DNA from: Escallonia rubra
Taxonomy: Eukaryota; Streptophyta; Magnoliopsida; Escalloniales; Escalloniaceae
Length of the DNA: 64,000 nt
Direction of reading: 5' to 3'
Assembly: GCA_033065855.1 (NCBI GenBank)
Contig: JAVXUO010001992.1
Coordinates: 206,241-270,240 of the forward strand
A program made the position numbers and the translations under genes. Under the pieces are notes generated by a model. The model made no database searches. It was not told the DNA's origin and saw only the letters and a list, made by a program, of their open reading frames with translations. Below are positions 48,799 through 59,392 of the stretch, in pieces (within the stretch, counting starts at the first letter, position 1; each line of letters begins with the position of its first letter).

Positions 48799-49376
48799 TG
48801 TAATACTCCGAACGTTGGTACTTTCTAACTGATTATTTTATTTCTTTAGCGACGGTTTTTATAAGCAACAAGTAGCGTCAATTAGAGTGACTGAATTTTA
48901 TCGGCAATCTTTAGCGACAAATTTTAGGCACCATAAGTTATAACTTAATATAACAATTATAGGTGATATTAATTGAGGCCTTTAGTGACGATTAGCGTAA
49001 AAAGTATATTTTTAAACCTTTAGCGACAATCAGTGAAGCGGAGTTAATGTAATAGCGCAAATGTTGGTACTTCTAGCCCGTTATTGTATTTCTTTAGCGA
49101 TAGTTTTTATAGACAACATTTAGCGTTAGCGAAATTATGGACAACAATTAGTGACAATTTGTACACGCAATTTGCAGCGTCGATTACATAAACGATATTT
49201 TATCGACAGTATTTACCGAAATTTTTTGATGCGGGTATAAAATAAAAAAAACCTGATTAAATCAAAATATATATATATATATTGTCAACCTTTTTTTTTT
49301 AATTTGGAAGGATATGGAACAAGGAGAGGAAATTAGGGATAAAATTCAATTTACCTTTAAGTGGAGATTTCGGTTA

Positions 49377-49408
<32 letters not shown>

Positions 49409-50460
49409 CTCCACAAGTTCCCCCCTCCAGACCCACGTCTCTCAGTCTCTCCATTCCAGAAAATAGTCCCTTTTCATTTCTCTCTAGGATTTCCTATTCC
49501 GGGTTTATATGAGATTTTTCGCATCAGTGTGAAAGATTGAAGCTTTGGAGTTAAAAAAAATCGAATGGGTCTATTGCTGCTTCTGCTTTTAATAGTATCT
49601 GCCGTTTCTGCTGTTCAGGGTGAGTCCTTTTTTTCCCTTTGCTTGCTTCAAGTTAACTCCCATAACCCTGTTTATTCTCGTGGCTTTATTTTAGCCGCTT
49701 CTGGGATTTTTCTATTTCTTCTCAAACTGAAGTTTCTTGGGGGACCGATATGTGTTTACATTGTTCTCTGAATTCAGAAGCCCTGCTGCCTTGTATTGTG
49801 CTGATAGCATAACATCATCCATTCCTTCTATAGTTGCTTCCTTTGAAATTATTAGCGCCTTTCCTCTTTACGTTTATGTATATTTCCCTTTTGGGCTTTA
49901 TTTTGCAACCCGTGTTGCTACTGGTTATCTGAGCAAAATTTTTGAATTTTGTTTTTTATCCGATGAACTATTGGTTTAAGGTCCTTGTCTCTATATTGTG
50001 GTAGTATTACTTAGTTTTTTTGAGCAAAAAATGAGGTTGCTGGACTATGAGTATGTTGTGGGGATTTTTAGAACATAAAAGGAAAGCTTTCACGTTCAAT
50101 AAGCGCATACTTGATTGGTGTCTTTCTAGATTAATCAGTAATTGTGTGGGACTTTGACGTCATAATTTGTGTACACTTGATCACTTTCTATTCACACTGC
50201 AAAACGTGTATGTCTCTGTGTGTAGGTGTGTGTCTGAGTGCATGTGTGTGGGTTTGTGTGTTGAGTGTGTGTAATGGAGAAGGAGGAAGCAGTGTCCTGT
50301 GTGTCCTTTGTAAGAAGAGTGTGTGTGTAAATGCGTGTTTTAGTGTGATGTAAAAAAGGAAAAAGAGAAGGAGACCCACTGCCGTGAGGCAGTGGACGTG
50401 GGTGTGACTTCGGAAATTAGCCCGTTCGGCCAAAAAATTAGTTAACGACTTCAGAATGGC
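48799..50460 (+). mobile_element. Truncated copy of the large solo-LTR family
   Basis: It starts TGTAATACTCCGAACG immediately after the Copia remnant and shares with 52338-55407 the TTTAGCGACA words, the purine-rich leader, and AGACCCACTGCCGTGAGGCAGTGG-like sequence near 50370. The start region is partly duplicated at 49047 (248 bp apart). The 3' half is missing, so the right edge (about 50410-50460) is approximate and no target duplication can be shown. Confidence 0.6.
49565..49619 (+). CDS. Possible captured first exon with signal peptide
   Basis: An ATG after a GA-rich, intronless leader encodes MGLLLLLLLIVSAVSAVQ, a textbook signal peptide, and runs into a strong donor (CAGG then GTGAGT at 49620). 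No matching second exon is visible. It sits within the region that aligns with the large LTR family, so it could be a captured host exon, a host gene remnant, or chance. I cannot name the protein. Confidence 0.25.
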
Positions 50461-50550
50461 AAAAAAATCCCTCTTTCTATGTATTTTCGTGTGTTAAAAG
50501 TTTGATCTTTTGGTTTAAAACTAACCTGTTTTTTGTATTGTGTTTGTTAG

Positions 50551-50826
50551 GACATATCGGAAGCCTTGACCAATCAATTTACAACAATTCATGACAGTGC
50601 AAGATTATATAGCCGCAAGGGGGCATGGTAGGTTGAAATCAAGCTGAAGCCCGGCCGATCCCAAAAAAAGCAATTCGCAGAGGGTTGGAACGTCTTCGTG
50701 CGCCAGCATGGCCTCGAACTCGGGGACTTTGTAGTGTTTGAACACCTTGGGTGGTGGGATTTTCAAGTTGTAATATTTGATCGGAGCACTTGTGAAAAAA
50801 TTTCTTTCCCCCAATGTGAACCCTAA
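50551..50826 (+). pseudogene. B3-domain exon (REM/VRN1-like), nonsense mutation
   Basis: After an acceptor (TTTGTTAG at 50550) one frame encodes DISEALTNQFTTIHDSARLY, then GAW, a TAG stop (50629-50631), then VEIKLKPG, KKQFAEGWNVFVRQHGLELG, DFVVFEHLG, and VVIFDRSTCEK before the terminal TAA. This is the C-terminal two thirds of a plant B3 DNA-binding domain, with the typical GWNVFV...GD.VVFE core. The stop replaces the residue expected after the conserved Trp. No N-terminal B3 exon is seen upstream, where transposon sequence lies. It is best read as a broken terminal exon of a REM-type gene. Confidence 0.7.
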
Positions 50827-50997
50827 TTTATTATTAATAAATTAATTTATGTTCTTGTTCATTGTGTGTCGAAATTTTTCCTCGCTTAATTGTGCTTAAT
50901 TGTGTCGTTTGAGATTCCCTCGATATATGGAGATCGTTGATTGTGAATCGTACGTTACTAATTGTTTATCGATATTGAGATTGTTGATTCTGATGCC

Positions 50998-51105
50998 AAA
51001 ACAAGTCTTCGGGGCGCCAATTTATTAAAACAGCATTATGCTACAATGCGACTAAAACAAGCCTTTGGGCGCCAATTTATTAAAACTGCATTACGCTACA
51101 CCAAC
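50998..51105 (+). repeat. Two-copy direct repeat
   Basis: Two units of about 55 bp share AAAACAAG, GGGCGCCAATTTATTAAAAC and GCATTA.GCTACA. They lie just before the fold-back element. Confidence 0.7.
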
Positions 51106-51114
51106 TAGCTCTAC

Positions 51115-51480
51115 TACATAGCGGACATAAGGCCGGCCGGGGTTCGGGAAAGTCGGATCTAAGTGTCTGGTTCGTGCCAACCATTGTTGCAGACAATGAT
51201 CTGCTGCACCACTATGACGTAAGATCCTCAGCTGTGCACCTTTCTGCTTGGTCATGTATTCTGCGGTGCTGTCCGCTATACTATATAGCGGACATAGATA
51301 GGAGAAAAAAAAACTAAGTGTTGGGGACTTTCCCTCTGCGGGGCTGTCCGCTATACTATATAGCGGACCTAGGAGAGAAAAATGGTTGTCTGCAACTTGG
51401 ACCAGAAAATGGTTGGCACGGACCAGACACTTAGTTCCGACCTTCCCGAACCCCGGCCTAAGCGGAGGCCTTATAGCCTT
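51115..51480. mobile_element. Fold-back element with two internal palindromes
   Basis: Outer arms at about 51129-51206 and 51384-51470 are inverted copies (GGCCGGGGTTCGGGAA, AAGTGTCTGG, CGTGCCAACCATT, GTTGCAGACAA). Between them are two identical palindromes at 51271-51293 and 51346-51368: arms GTCCGCTATA and TATAGCGGAC around a 3-base loop. CTAAGTGTTGGGGA between the palindromes also occurs (inverted) in the array at 56589-57005. A half palindrome TAGCGGAC lies at 51118-51125. The element probably belongs to the same family as the PMD-C48 unit. Confidence 0.7.
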
Positions 51481-51495
51481 AGAAGAACTCGATCT

Positions 51496-51893
51496 TCAGT
51501 CATCTACATCTGAAACTGGAGCATCGGAAACATTTCCTTCTTCGAAGCTCATGTTCCAGTATACTTGTGCTTCATTGTTGTTGCCATCTTCATGTGCATC
51601 ACGTGCCATACGACGTAAGTTATGCCTACTTTGACGAACTCTCATTCTATTATTTTCCTCACGTATTCGATGCAGTGCCCTTTCAAGCTCCATGTGCGTA
51701 ATTCGAGGCATGTTGATTGCCTTTTGTCGAGTATGGGTATATTCATGCGCCGTGAATCAGCTACTAAGACCTCATATTCATTCATCCGATAAGACCATTC
51801 TGCACGTAATGTATTAACATAGCTTGATGAGTAACGTAAACTTGGACGCAAAGAATAGTGAAATTCATCTTCGCCCGCCCAGTAATGACCCAT
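51496..51893 (-). pseudogene. Unrecognised small charged ORF, copy X1
   Basis: From the ATG at 51893 the frame reads MGHYWAGEDEFHYS, LRAEWSYRMNEYEVLVADSR, up to DKRQ near 51720. It then continues in another frame as MPRITHMELERALHRIREEN, NRMRVRQSRHNLRRM, ending in an acidic tail at 51496. A single frameshift or a very short intron would join them to about 130 residues. The middle looks like a basic coiled coil. I do not recognise the family. A diverged homologue (X2) lies at 55445-55819 in the opposite orientation with the same order: ...YR..E.EAL..., then IR.ENNRM..R, then an acidic tail. Confidence 0.5.
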
Positions 51894-51899
51894 TGCTTC

Positions 51900-52337
51900 A
51901 AAAATATCTCATGGAGTATATGACATTCCCAGAGTTGTTATGAAATTGGGAGTATATCACTCTATGCCCTTTGCCCTACGTGCAATGCATGTACTTATAT
52001 ATACTTTGAAACGGGACCACTTTATGAGATGCTACAAGATCAACTTTATGAGATGTGACAAGCCTCTGCAATAGACTAGAGACTTGTCTATTGCAGAAGA
52101 GACTTGTCTTGTCACCAAAGACTTGTCAACTTTATGACACGGGCATGCTATTGTCTCCAACTATTGTCATCTTCAATGTCCATAGACTTGTCTTGTCACC
52201 AGAGATGGGCAGGCTATTGTGTAGCTATCATGCCCGTTATTGTGTATGTGTGTGTGGGCTTATTTATATATGTTAGCCATGCTCATCGCTTTAGAACCGC
52301 CTAAGTTAAATGGCAGGAGTTCCTGGGAGTTCTAGTC
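51900..52337. other. Region between X1 and the solo LTR
   Basis: Contains a short duplication GACTTGTCTTGTCACCA at about 52107 and 52188 with CATGC.CG.. words nearby. It would be the shared upstream region of the divergent X1/X2 pair. Confidence 0.4.
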
Positions 52338-55300
52338 TGTGATGCCCCGAACCTAGATTATCTGGTTATTATTACTATAGCGACAAATTGGGACAATTTA
52401 AAATCATAAGTTATGATCTTTAGCGATATTTTTATAATCATAAGACATAATTTAACGTTAACAGATATTATTGATAGTCAATGAAATATTAAGCGAAAAT
52501 TAACGTTATCGTTAACAGTATTTTAGAAAATCTTAGCGATAAGTTATTGAAAATATCGGTGCGCTGGCGACGATCTGCGAAACAAAATAGTGTAATAACC
52601 GTTAACAAGTTTTAAAAACAATTGTTGGACCTTTTTAGTAAAAAGAAGAAACTCGGGTAGAAGTTAGATTAATTAACAAAGAAAATTAGGGTTATTTGTA
52701 ATTCCGTAGCTTAGGGTTATATTTATATTTCTATTTGCATTAGCAGCCGACCCTAATTTCTCCTATCAAGATTCCGGAGAGCGGCTGAAGGAGGAAGAGT
52801 GGAGGGACTCGGCAGAGAAGAGAGAAGACGAAATTGCTGTGGAGAAGGAGAGAGAGAGGAAGAGAAGTGCTCTTGCAAAAAGGGGAGAAGAAGAAATACG
52901 CAGAGGAAAAGAGAGAGAGAGAGAGAGAGAAAAAAAGGGCCAAGCAAGGACCCCCGGAATCCGGCGAAGCAAATCAAAACCTTCGGTAAGCCTTCTCTCG
53001 GTTTTTCTCTCTTGGTTTACAGAATTCAGTAGATTTCGTTATTGTATTGTATACATGGCCACGGGTATATACACTGTTGAGTACGAGAACATGTGAAGAA
53101 GGGGGGAAATTGCTGAGTTTTGTAGTGGGTTTAGCATTTTGCCATGAGAGTGCCGGGAGGGTGAGTGCATGGTGATCACGGGTGTACGGGCAGGATCCAT
53201 GAACGGCCATGGCTGCTTGCATGTTGATGGGGCGTAAGGTGGGTACTGCCGTAATGGATCTATGTGGTTTTGTTTGAGCCTAGTGTATGAGTTGTGTTTG
53301 TGAGCATGAGGGTGTTTTGGGTTGTTGTGAGTTGACGAAAAGGTTGGTTTGTGAACCGGTTATGGGAGGTGTGGGCTGTGCGTGAGTGGGTTATGTGAAG
53401 GAGAAGATGGTGGGTTTAATTGTAGGAGTTGGAGGAACAAGTTATATAAATATGGAGATATGTGTGTGTGTATTAGTGAGTTGCAAATTGTGTAGTGGGT
53501 ATTAGAGTGCAAATCTAGTGTTTACAAATGAGTGTTAGGAGTGCAAGTGGGTGTAATAGAGTGCACTGTGTGCGTGAGAGAATGGAGAGGGGAAAGACCC
53601 ACTGTCATGCGGCAGTGGGTGTGAGAAAGAAATGAGGTTTTGTTAATATATATATACATGTGTGAGTGTGGAGATTTGAGATATAGATATGGCTGTGTGA
53701 AGTTGCTGTGTTGGTGAGTTTTGCATGTGAGGTAGTTCGGGTGAAAGATTCTGTATTATGAAGGAGAAGAAGATAGTGGCAGAGAGAGGTAAAAGCTTCA
53801 GTCTAAAATTGAACTCAAAAGTGTCACTAAAAAGGTATCGCATTCCAGCAGATTCTTTTCGAATTTTTAAAATATATCCAGAAAATCTTTTGGGCAAAAC
53901 TCAAAGAAGTAACTTAGGTTTATTTTTCAAGACCTACACAGTAAAAATTTTAGATTGTTCGGAGCTCGGGAAGCGTGTTAACTGATTTTATTCGTGATAG
54001 AAACGTTAGTGTATTATAGAATAGTAAACTAAGTTATTAAATTCTGAAACTCCTACAATAATCTTATGTAGCTAAGATAAGGTAGTTTCTAAAGTTTCGA
54101 AATATTTTAAGGTTGTTTGCTATGTTAGCGGCGTAGCGCCCGAACGGATATAGCGTAACGCTTCATTGTCACGATAGTTACTAAATTATTTCTAAGGACC
54201 TCTTCTGAATAGATTCAGACAAAGTGCAAATAGGTAATCATACATAAGTCGGGGGACGGTTGGGTAAAGTTTTACTCATTTAAAAGAAACCTAATACCTA
54301 AACGTGCCCGAGCGTCAATAAATGACATCTGTATGATTTGTTATTTAGGTTTTGATAGTCAAGAGCTAGGACCGGCATTTGAGCAAATACCAGAAACAGA
54401 TTTTGAGCGAGGTAAGTACCCCTGTCATGTTCCTCCGTATATGTATTTGCAAAAACTATAATATGTATTTCTGTTTTGATCAATTGACGTTCAAAGATTT
54501 ATTCTGCATATGTTTTATTTCTAAAGTATTTGATGACAAATGTGACTTGAAAGAATGCCATGGAATGTTATGTGAATCAAATGTTTTGGATTTTACTGAG
54601 TACATGTTGAATGAGTAAATGAAACTTGTCTTGGTTGTTGTGCCCCATATCCAACGGGGGAATGTTGGATTTCGGGCCCTGGTCAACGGGGCTCATACGT
54701 TGATGCACAGTACTGTGGCTGGTGGTTCGCCCATGCGTCCACAAAAATTTATCCCGGGTGTAGGAGGGATTTCGGGCCCTAGTCAGGGGGGCTCGTACGC
54801 TGACCGCAACATACCTAACGAAAGAAAAATATGTGTTTGATGTGAATGTAATTAACGATGATCGTACTCATATTTGAAAATCCTCTTTTTGAATCTTTAT
54901 ATATATGTGTATATGTATTTGGAAAAGGTTTTAAGGATGACAATGACCGAATGTTGGATTTGTTGAAAGAAAACCCATGGCATGTTTTAGAAATTGTAAA
55001 CTTATTTTAGGAACATGGCTGGTGTATTTGCTGGGCTTTCGCTCATTCCTTACTTTTCAGGTGACGACTTAAAGGAAGCGGAGCCGTATGAGCCACACGG
55101 GGGAGTAGTGCCTGAAGAGAACTTTTAGAATAATGAGTGTCCATTATTCGAACATTTTAGTCTATGTTAATTTATGTTATGCTTGAACTGATGTAAGGAG
55201 CTTAGGTCTCCTCGAGTTTTCTTTATAAGTTTTAAAGACATGTAATGAGAGTTTTATTCGAATGTTTTTGGAGGTTCGTAAATTAGAATTATTTTGGAGT

Positions 55301-55407
55301 CACAGGATGGTAGTAAGGCCTGGCAGAGCCCTTGGTTGGACTGTATTGGGTCTGCGGCCGGTCACGTGCCAAGCTCGCGGGCCTGCCCGTGGGTTCGGGT
55401 CGTGACA
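52338..55407 (+). mobile_element. Solo LTR, 3.07 kb, same family as 14385-17209
   Basis: Starts TGTGATGCCCCGAACC and ends GGGTTCGGGTCGTGACA, with a perfect 5 bp duplication TAGTC at 52333-52337 and 55408-55412. No coding region is present. A purine-rich leader at about 52780-52975 is followed by a strong donor-like GTAAGCC, which may be the R/U5 leader of the original element. It separates the X1 and X2 ORFs. Confidence 0.9.
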
Positions 55408-55444
55408 TAGTCTGTGGGGACGTGAGACTGTGTGGTTGTTGTGT

Positions 55445-55819
55445 GAAAGGAACGACGACTACAAAGAAGTGAAGTACACGGATCCCAGAGAGTATTATTG
55501 CGGTTAACGGCGAGAATTGGCATATCGAGTTAAGGAATCAGAAGCGCTACACCAAGATCTCACCACGCTGAGAGCACCTGTGCCGCAACGTCGTTCACTT
55601 ACTATGTCGCGGCGTAATGTAAAGCAGTGTAAGAAAGCTGTGTGCCAAATTCGTATGGAGAATAACCGGATGTTGCTGCGTAGAAAATGATTTTATATGC
55701 TTCAACTTGCGGAAGAAATGGCCGAGATTAGTGGGAGGCAGCTCAAATCAAACGAGAGAAACAATATTTTAACCAATGATCAGTACTTATCTGATGAGTA
55801 TATGTCAAATGAAGAGTGA
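55445..55819 (+). pseudogene. Unrecognised small charged ORF, copy X2
   Basis: One frame of 125 codons reads ERNDDYKEVKYTDPREYY, a stop (TAA near 55505), RRELAYRVKESEALHQDL, RRSLTMSRRNVKQCKKAVC, QIRMENNRMLLRRK, a TGA, then LAEEMAEISGRQ and an acidic end YLSDEYMSNEE. It aligns with X1 over its length, so the two stops are mutations in a once-coding copy. Function unknown; the basic helix and acidic tail are the only visible features. Confidence 0.45.
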
Positions 55820-55974
55820 TATATATATATCTCTTCCTACTGCATGTTAGGATTTCATTCCAACCGACACTTATCCACATGTCATTCTAATTAGCGAATC
55901 CCGTCTTTTGAAGAATGTAAAATGTTGGGAATTTATGTTTCTAACTACATCCGTCATACTATAATGGGGTAACT

Positions 55975-56571
55975 AGCATGCCTAAGGTGCAATGAGCAAA
56001 AAAAAAGTGACATAAAAAATTACAATATTTTTCGCAAGCTATGAATTTCGCGCTAAAGTGTGCGCGAATAGGCCCTTCATAGGAAAACCAAAAAAATAAT
56101 TTGTCTCGTTTTTCGCCAAAATTCATAGAAATGGGCTATATAGCGTGCCTAAGGTGCAATGAGCAAAAAAAAAAGTGACATAAAAAATTACAACATTTTT
56201 CGCAAGCTATGAATTTAGCACTAAAGTGTGCGCGAATAGGCCCTTCATAGGAAAATCAAAAAAATAATTTATCTCATTTTTCACCGAAATTCATAGAAAT
56301 GGGCTATATAGCGTGCCTAAGGTGCAATGAGCAAAAAAAAAGTGACCAAAAAAATTACAACATTTTTCGCAAGCTATGAATTTGGCGCTAAAGTGTGCGC
56401 GAATAGGCCCTTCATAGGAAAACCAAAAAAATAATTTGTCTCGTTTCTCGCCGAAATTCATAGAAATGGGCTATATAGCGTGCCTAAGGTGCAATGAGCA
56501 AAAAAAAAGTGACAAAAAAATTACAATATTTTTCGCAAGCTATGAATTTGGCGCTAAAGTGTGCGCGAATA
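55975..56571 (+). repeat. 167 bp tandem repeat, about 3.6 copies
   Basis: Units start at about 55975, 56142, 56310 and 56477, each with GCCTAAGGTGCAATGAGC, an A-run, TTTTTCGCAAGCTATGAATT and GTGTGCGCGAATAG. Copies are very similar. The last is cut short at the start of the palindromic array. Confidence 0.92.
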
Positions 56572-56588
56572 GTTTTTTTGGCAAGCAC

Positions 56589-57005
56589 TATCTATGTCCG
56601 CTATACTATATAACGGACAGCCAAGCAGAAGGAAGACTCCCCAAAACTTAGTTTTTTTTTTCGGCCCTATCTACGTCCGCTATACTATATAGCGGACAGC
56701 CAAGCAGAAGGAAGACTCCCCAACACTTAGTTTTTTTTTCGGCCTTATCTACGTCCGCTATACTATATAGCGGACAGCCAAGCAGAAGGAAGACTCCCCA
56801 ACACTTAGTTTTTTTTTTCGGCCCTATCTACGTCCGCTATACTATATAGCGGACAGCCAAGCAGAAGGAAGACTCCCCAACACTTAGTTTTTTTTTCGGC
56901 CCTATCTACGTCCGCTATACTATATAGCGGACAGCCAAGCAGAAGGAAGACTCCCCAACACTTAGTTTTTTTTCCGCCCTATCTATGTTATAGCGGACAG
57001 TCCAA
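56589..57005 (-). repeat. Palindromic array B, about 6 units of 78 bp
   Basis: Each unit holds a palindrome (arms GTCCGCTATA / TATAGCGGAC, 3-base loop; the first at 56596-56618) followed by CAGCCAAGCAGAAGGAAGAC, CCCCAACACTTAG and a T-run. Unit starts are near 56589, 56668, 56746, 56825, 56903 and 56980. The last unit is shortened. Read on the minus strand it lies downstream of the C48 copy at 57246-58690 and has the same order (CTAAGTGTTG, TTCTGC, then palindrome) as array D downstream of the right copy. Confidence 0.92.
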
Positions 57006-57245
57006 CAGAAACAGTCTCACTTGGTTTTTACACTTTGTTTCCCCCTGGTGAAAGCAAATCACACAGAACAAATAAAACATTCAGCTCAACAACACAACGA
57101 TATCGTAGAATCAAATCAATCGCATTCAACAACGATCACATCTCAGTAACCACAGATGAAATCATCAATCGCATTCAACGATAAGATTCAAGAAGTTTAA
57201 GGACGATTAAAAAAGTGAATATAATGTTATTATACGCAAACATTG

Positions 57246-58690
57246 TCAATTACACGGATTTACAATATATCTAATAGCTCTAGGCCGGCCATTGATAATT
57301 TGCCAAGCCATCCTATACCTAAAGCAGTCTATGCATTCTTGGGTCCAGAAGGTCTTCTTGAGGCTCTCCGACCGACAGATGTAATCCATGTACATGCAGA
57401 CGAAGACGCCGCAGTCCGAGGTATTAAGTTGCCTTGGCCTAGTCCTCTTCAATCGGAGAACAAGCTGCGTATCGCCCGGTGCCCTCCTTCGACTCTCTCG
57501 AGCACGCTCTCTATTGACCATGGCAGCAAATAGATTCTACGAGAAACATGATAAGCATTAAACATTTTATATGATTAAATAATAAGCATTAAACATTAAA
57601 CATAGCAAACACAATAAGATTAATCAGTTCTACAATATGCAAGTTACAATAAGAAGTAAACATGATCTTACCATGGCATCCAACATCCCTAAGCCTCGGT
57701 ACATTTCAATCACACCAATCACGTCCGTATCATCGTAGAGACTGTCGAGGAGTGATACGGTATTCGTTACCGGTTCATAGCAAATCAAGAACCAGTGGGC
57801 ATTCACTATAGCTGGGATTAGAAGCACATCCGCCACACTTGCGCTCTCTGGACTCGGCCGAGCAAGATATGCTTGTAGGTTAGCGGACGGTCTCCTCGTG
57901 AGGGGGGCATTCACCTTTCTCGCCTGCTTCCTCGCCTTGTCCCAGTCGTTATACTCTTGTACTAGCATGCCATGAAAGTAGGCATCGAGGATAAAAATGC
58001 GAGGACCGTAGTTAGGCTGCTCCCGACTCCTTTGCCGCAGAATGTGCGCGTAGTGCGATATGACAAAGTTGTCTAACCACATTCCCGGCGCCAGCGTGGG
58101 CAGTTCTCTCCACGAGACATTGTAATCCAAGCCCTGCAGGTTATCCACGTCATACGACGCTCCGTCTGGGGGGGGGGCTCGCTAAAATAACGGTGATGGA
58201 TTATGTCATGTTTATGCGGCTTCAGGGGCCTGGCTGGATGCCCTTTCGGATATTGCCCTCGGGGGTCGACCGGTTGCTCTTGCCCTCCGCCGGGGGGCAA
58301 GAGCAACGGAAGAAATTGGCCTCCAACCAACGGATCGGCCGGCTGATAATCCCCTTGGGGGGCCCCGGCCGGCTGATAATCGCCTTCGGGGGCCCCTGTC
58401 GGCTGATATTGCTCGCCGGCCATTTCTTCCGCCGGTTGATATTGCCTTTCGGGGCCGCCAAGTGGTCCCGCCCATGGGACAATGGGTAGTGCCTCGTTCA
58501 AACCGTAAGGCCATTCTTGCGTGACTTGACTCTGAGAGAGGGGTTGGGGTTCTGGGAACAAATCGAAGGTCGGGCCGCTGTAATCGGCCCACGACGCTTG
58601 AGCATGTCCCATCCCCGGTACAGAGGGACCACCAACTCCCTGGTTCACCCCTAAAGCTTGCCCGGAGGGATCAATGTTATACGGGCTGGC
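57246..58690 (-). pseudogene. C48 (Ulp1-like) protease gene, PMD-C48 family, PMD lost
   Basis: Minus-strand exons: 58690-57672 and 57536-57246, separated by a 135 bp GT-AG intron. The N-terminal part is a Pro/Gln linker ([17 protein letters not shown], [10 protein letters not shown], repeated YQPAG units), followed by the protease: [52 protein letters not shown] with the catalytic His (57795-57797), LLDSLYDD with Asp, and RQLNTSDCGVFVCMYMDYIC with Gln and the catalytic Cys (57411-57413). A frame change lies in a C-run near 58170 between linker and protease; otherwise the domain is open to the stop. The PMD expected upstream is absent: the gene runs straight into a TATACATA microsatellite at 58690. 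Homologous to 61795-63324 but clearly diverged. Confidence 0.75.
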
Positions 58691-58693
58691 GCC

Positions 58694-58940
58694 CGTATAT
58701 ACATACATATGTATATACATACATATGTATGTATATACATACATATGTATGTACATACATACATATGTATGTATGTAGATACATATGTATGTATGTACAT
58801 ACATATGTATGTATGTACATACATATGTATGTATGTAGATACATACATATGTATCTACATACATACATATGTACATACATACATATGTATATGTATACAT
58901 ATGTGTATATATATATATATGTGTATGTATCTGTATATAC

Positions 58941-59014
<74 letters not shown>

Positions 59015-59093
59015 GTATCTGTATATACGTGTGGTATATATATGTATATATATATATATGTATATAGGTATAAATAAATAAATAAATAAATAT

Positions 59094-59124
<31 letters not shown>

Positions 59125-59186
59125 CCTATAAATAAATATATATATATATAGGTATATATATATGTAGATATATATATATATATATG

Positions 59187-59229
<43 letters not shown>

Positions 59230-59256
59230 CCTATATATATATAGGCATATATATAT
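58694..59256. repeat. (ACATACATATGTATGT)n / (TA)n microsatellite block
   Basis: About 560 bp of tetranucleotide TACA/TGTA repeats grade into TA repeats. It sits exactly between the two inverted PMD-C48 gene copies and replaces the 5' part of the left copy. Open frames rich in Tyr, Ile and His here are artefacts. Confidence 0.95.
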
Positions 59257-59392
59257 GGGTCGTGATCCATTGCTAGCGCTAGCACGTTGCTAGCGCTGTT
59301 TTGCCGTTCGCTATATAATGTAGCGGACGATAATTCACCGTCCGCTACATTATATAGCGGACGGTGCTAGCGCTAGCAACGGATCAGCTCCC
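59257..59392. mobile_element. Small inverted-repeat element (136 bp) in the TA tract
   Basis: Ends are GGGTCGTGATCCATTG and its imperfect inverse CAACGGATCAGCTCCC, each followed inward by GCTAGCGCTAGCA. The centre holds two palindromes facing each other (59306-59328 and 59340-59362, arms GTYCGCTA / TAGCGGAC). TA repeats flank it on both sides, consistent with insertion into the microsatellite. Confidence 0.6.

Noticed and set aside
56589..57005. Regular palindromic repeats reminiscent of a CRISPR array
   Set aside because: Spacers are themselves repeated (same AGCAGAAGGAAGAC and T-run in each unit), there are no cas genes, and the context is plant nuclear DNA.
58658..59285. Open frames of up to 200 residues rich in Tyr, Ile, His and Thr on both strands
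   Set aside because: They are translations of the TACA/TA microsatellite; every frame is open because the repeat lacks stops in some phases.
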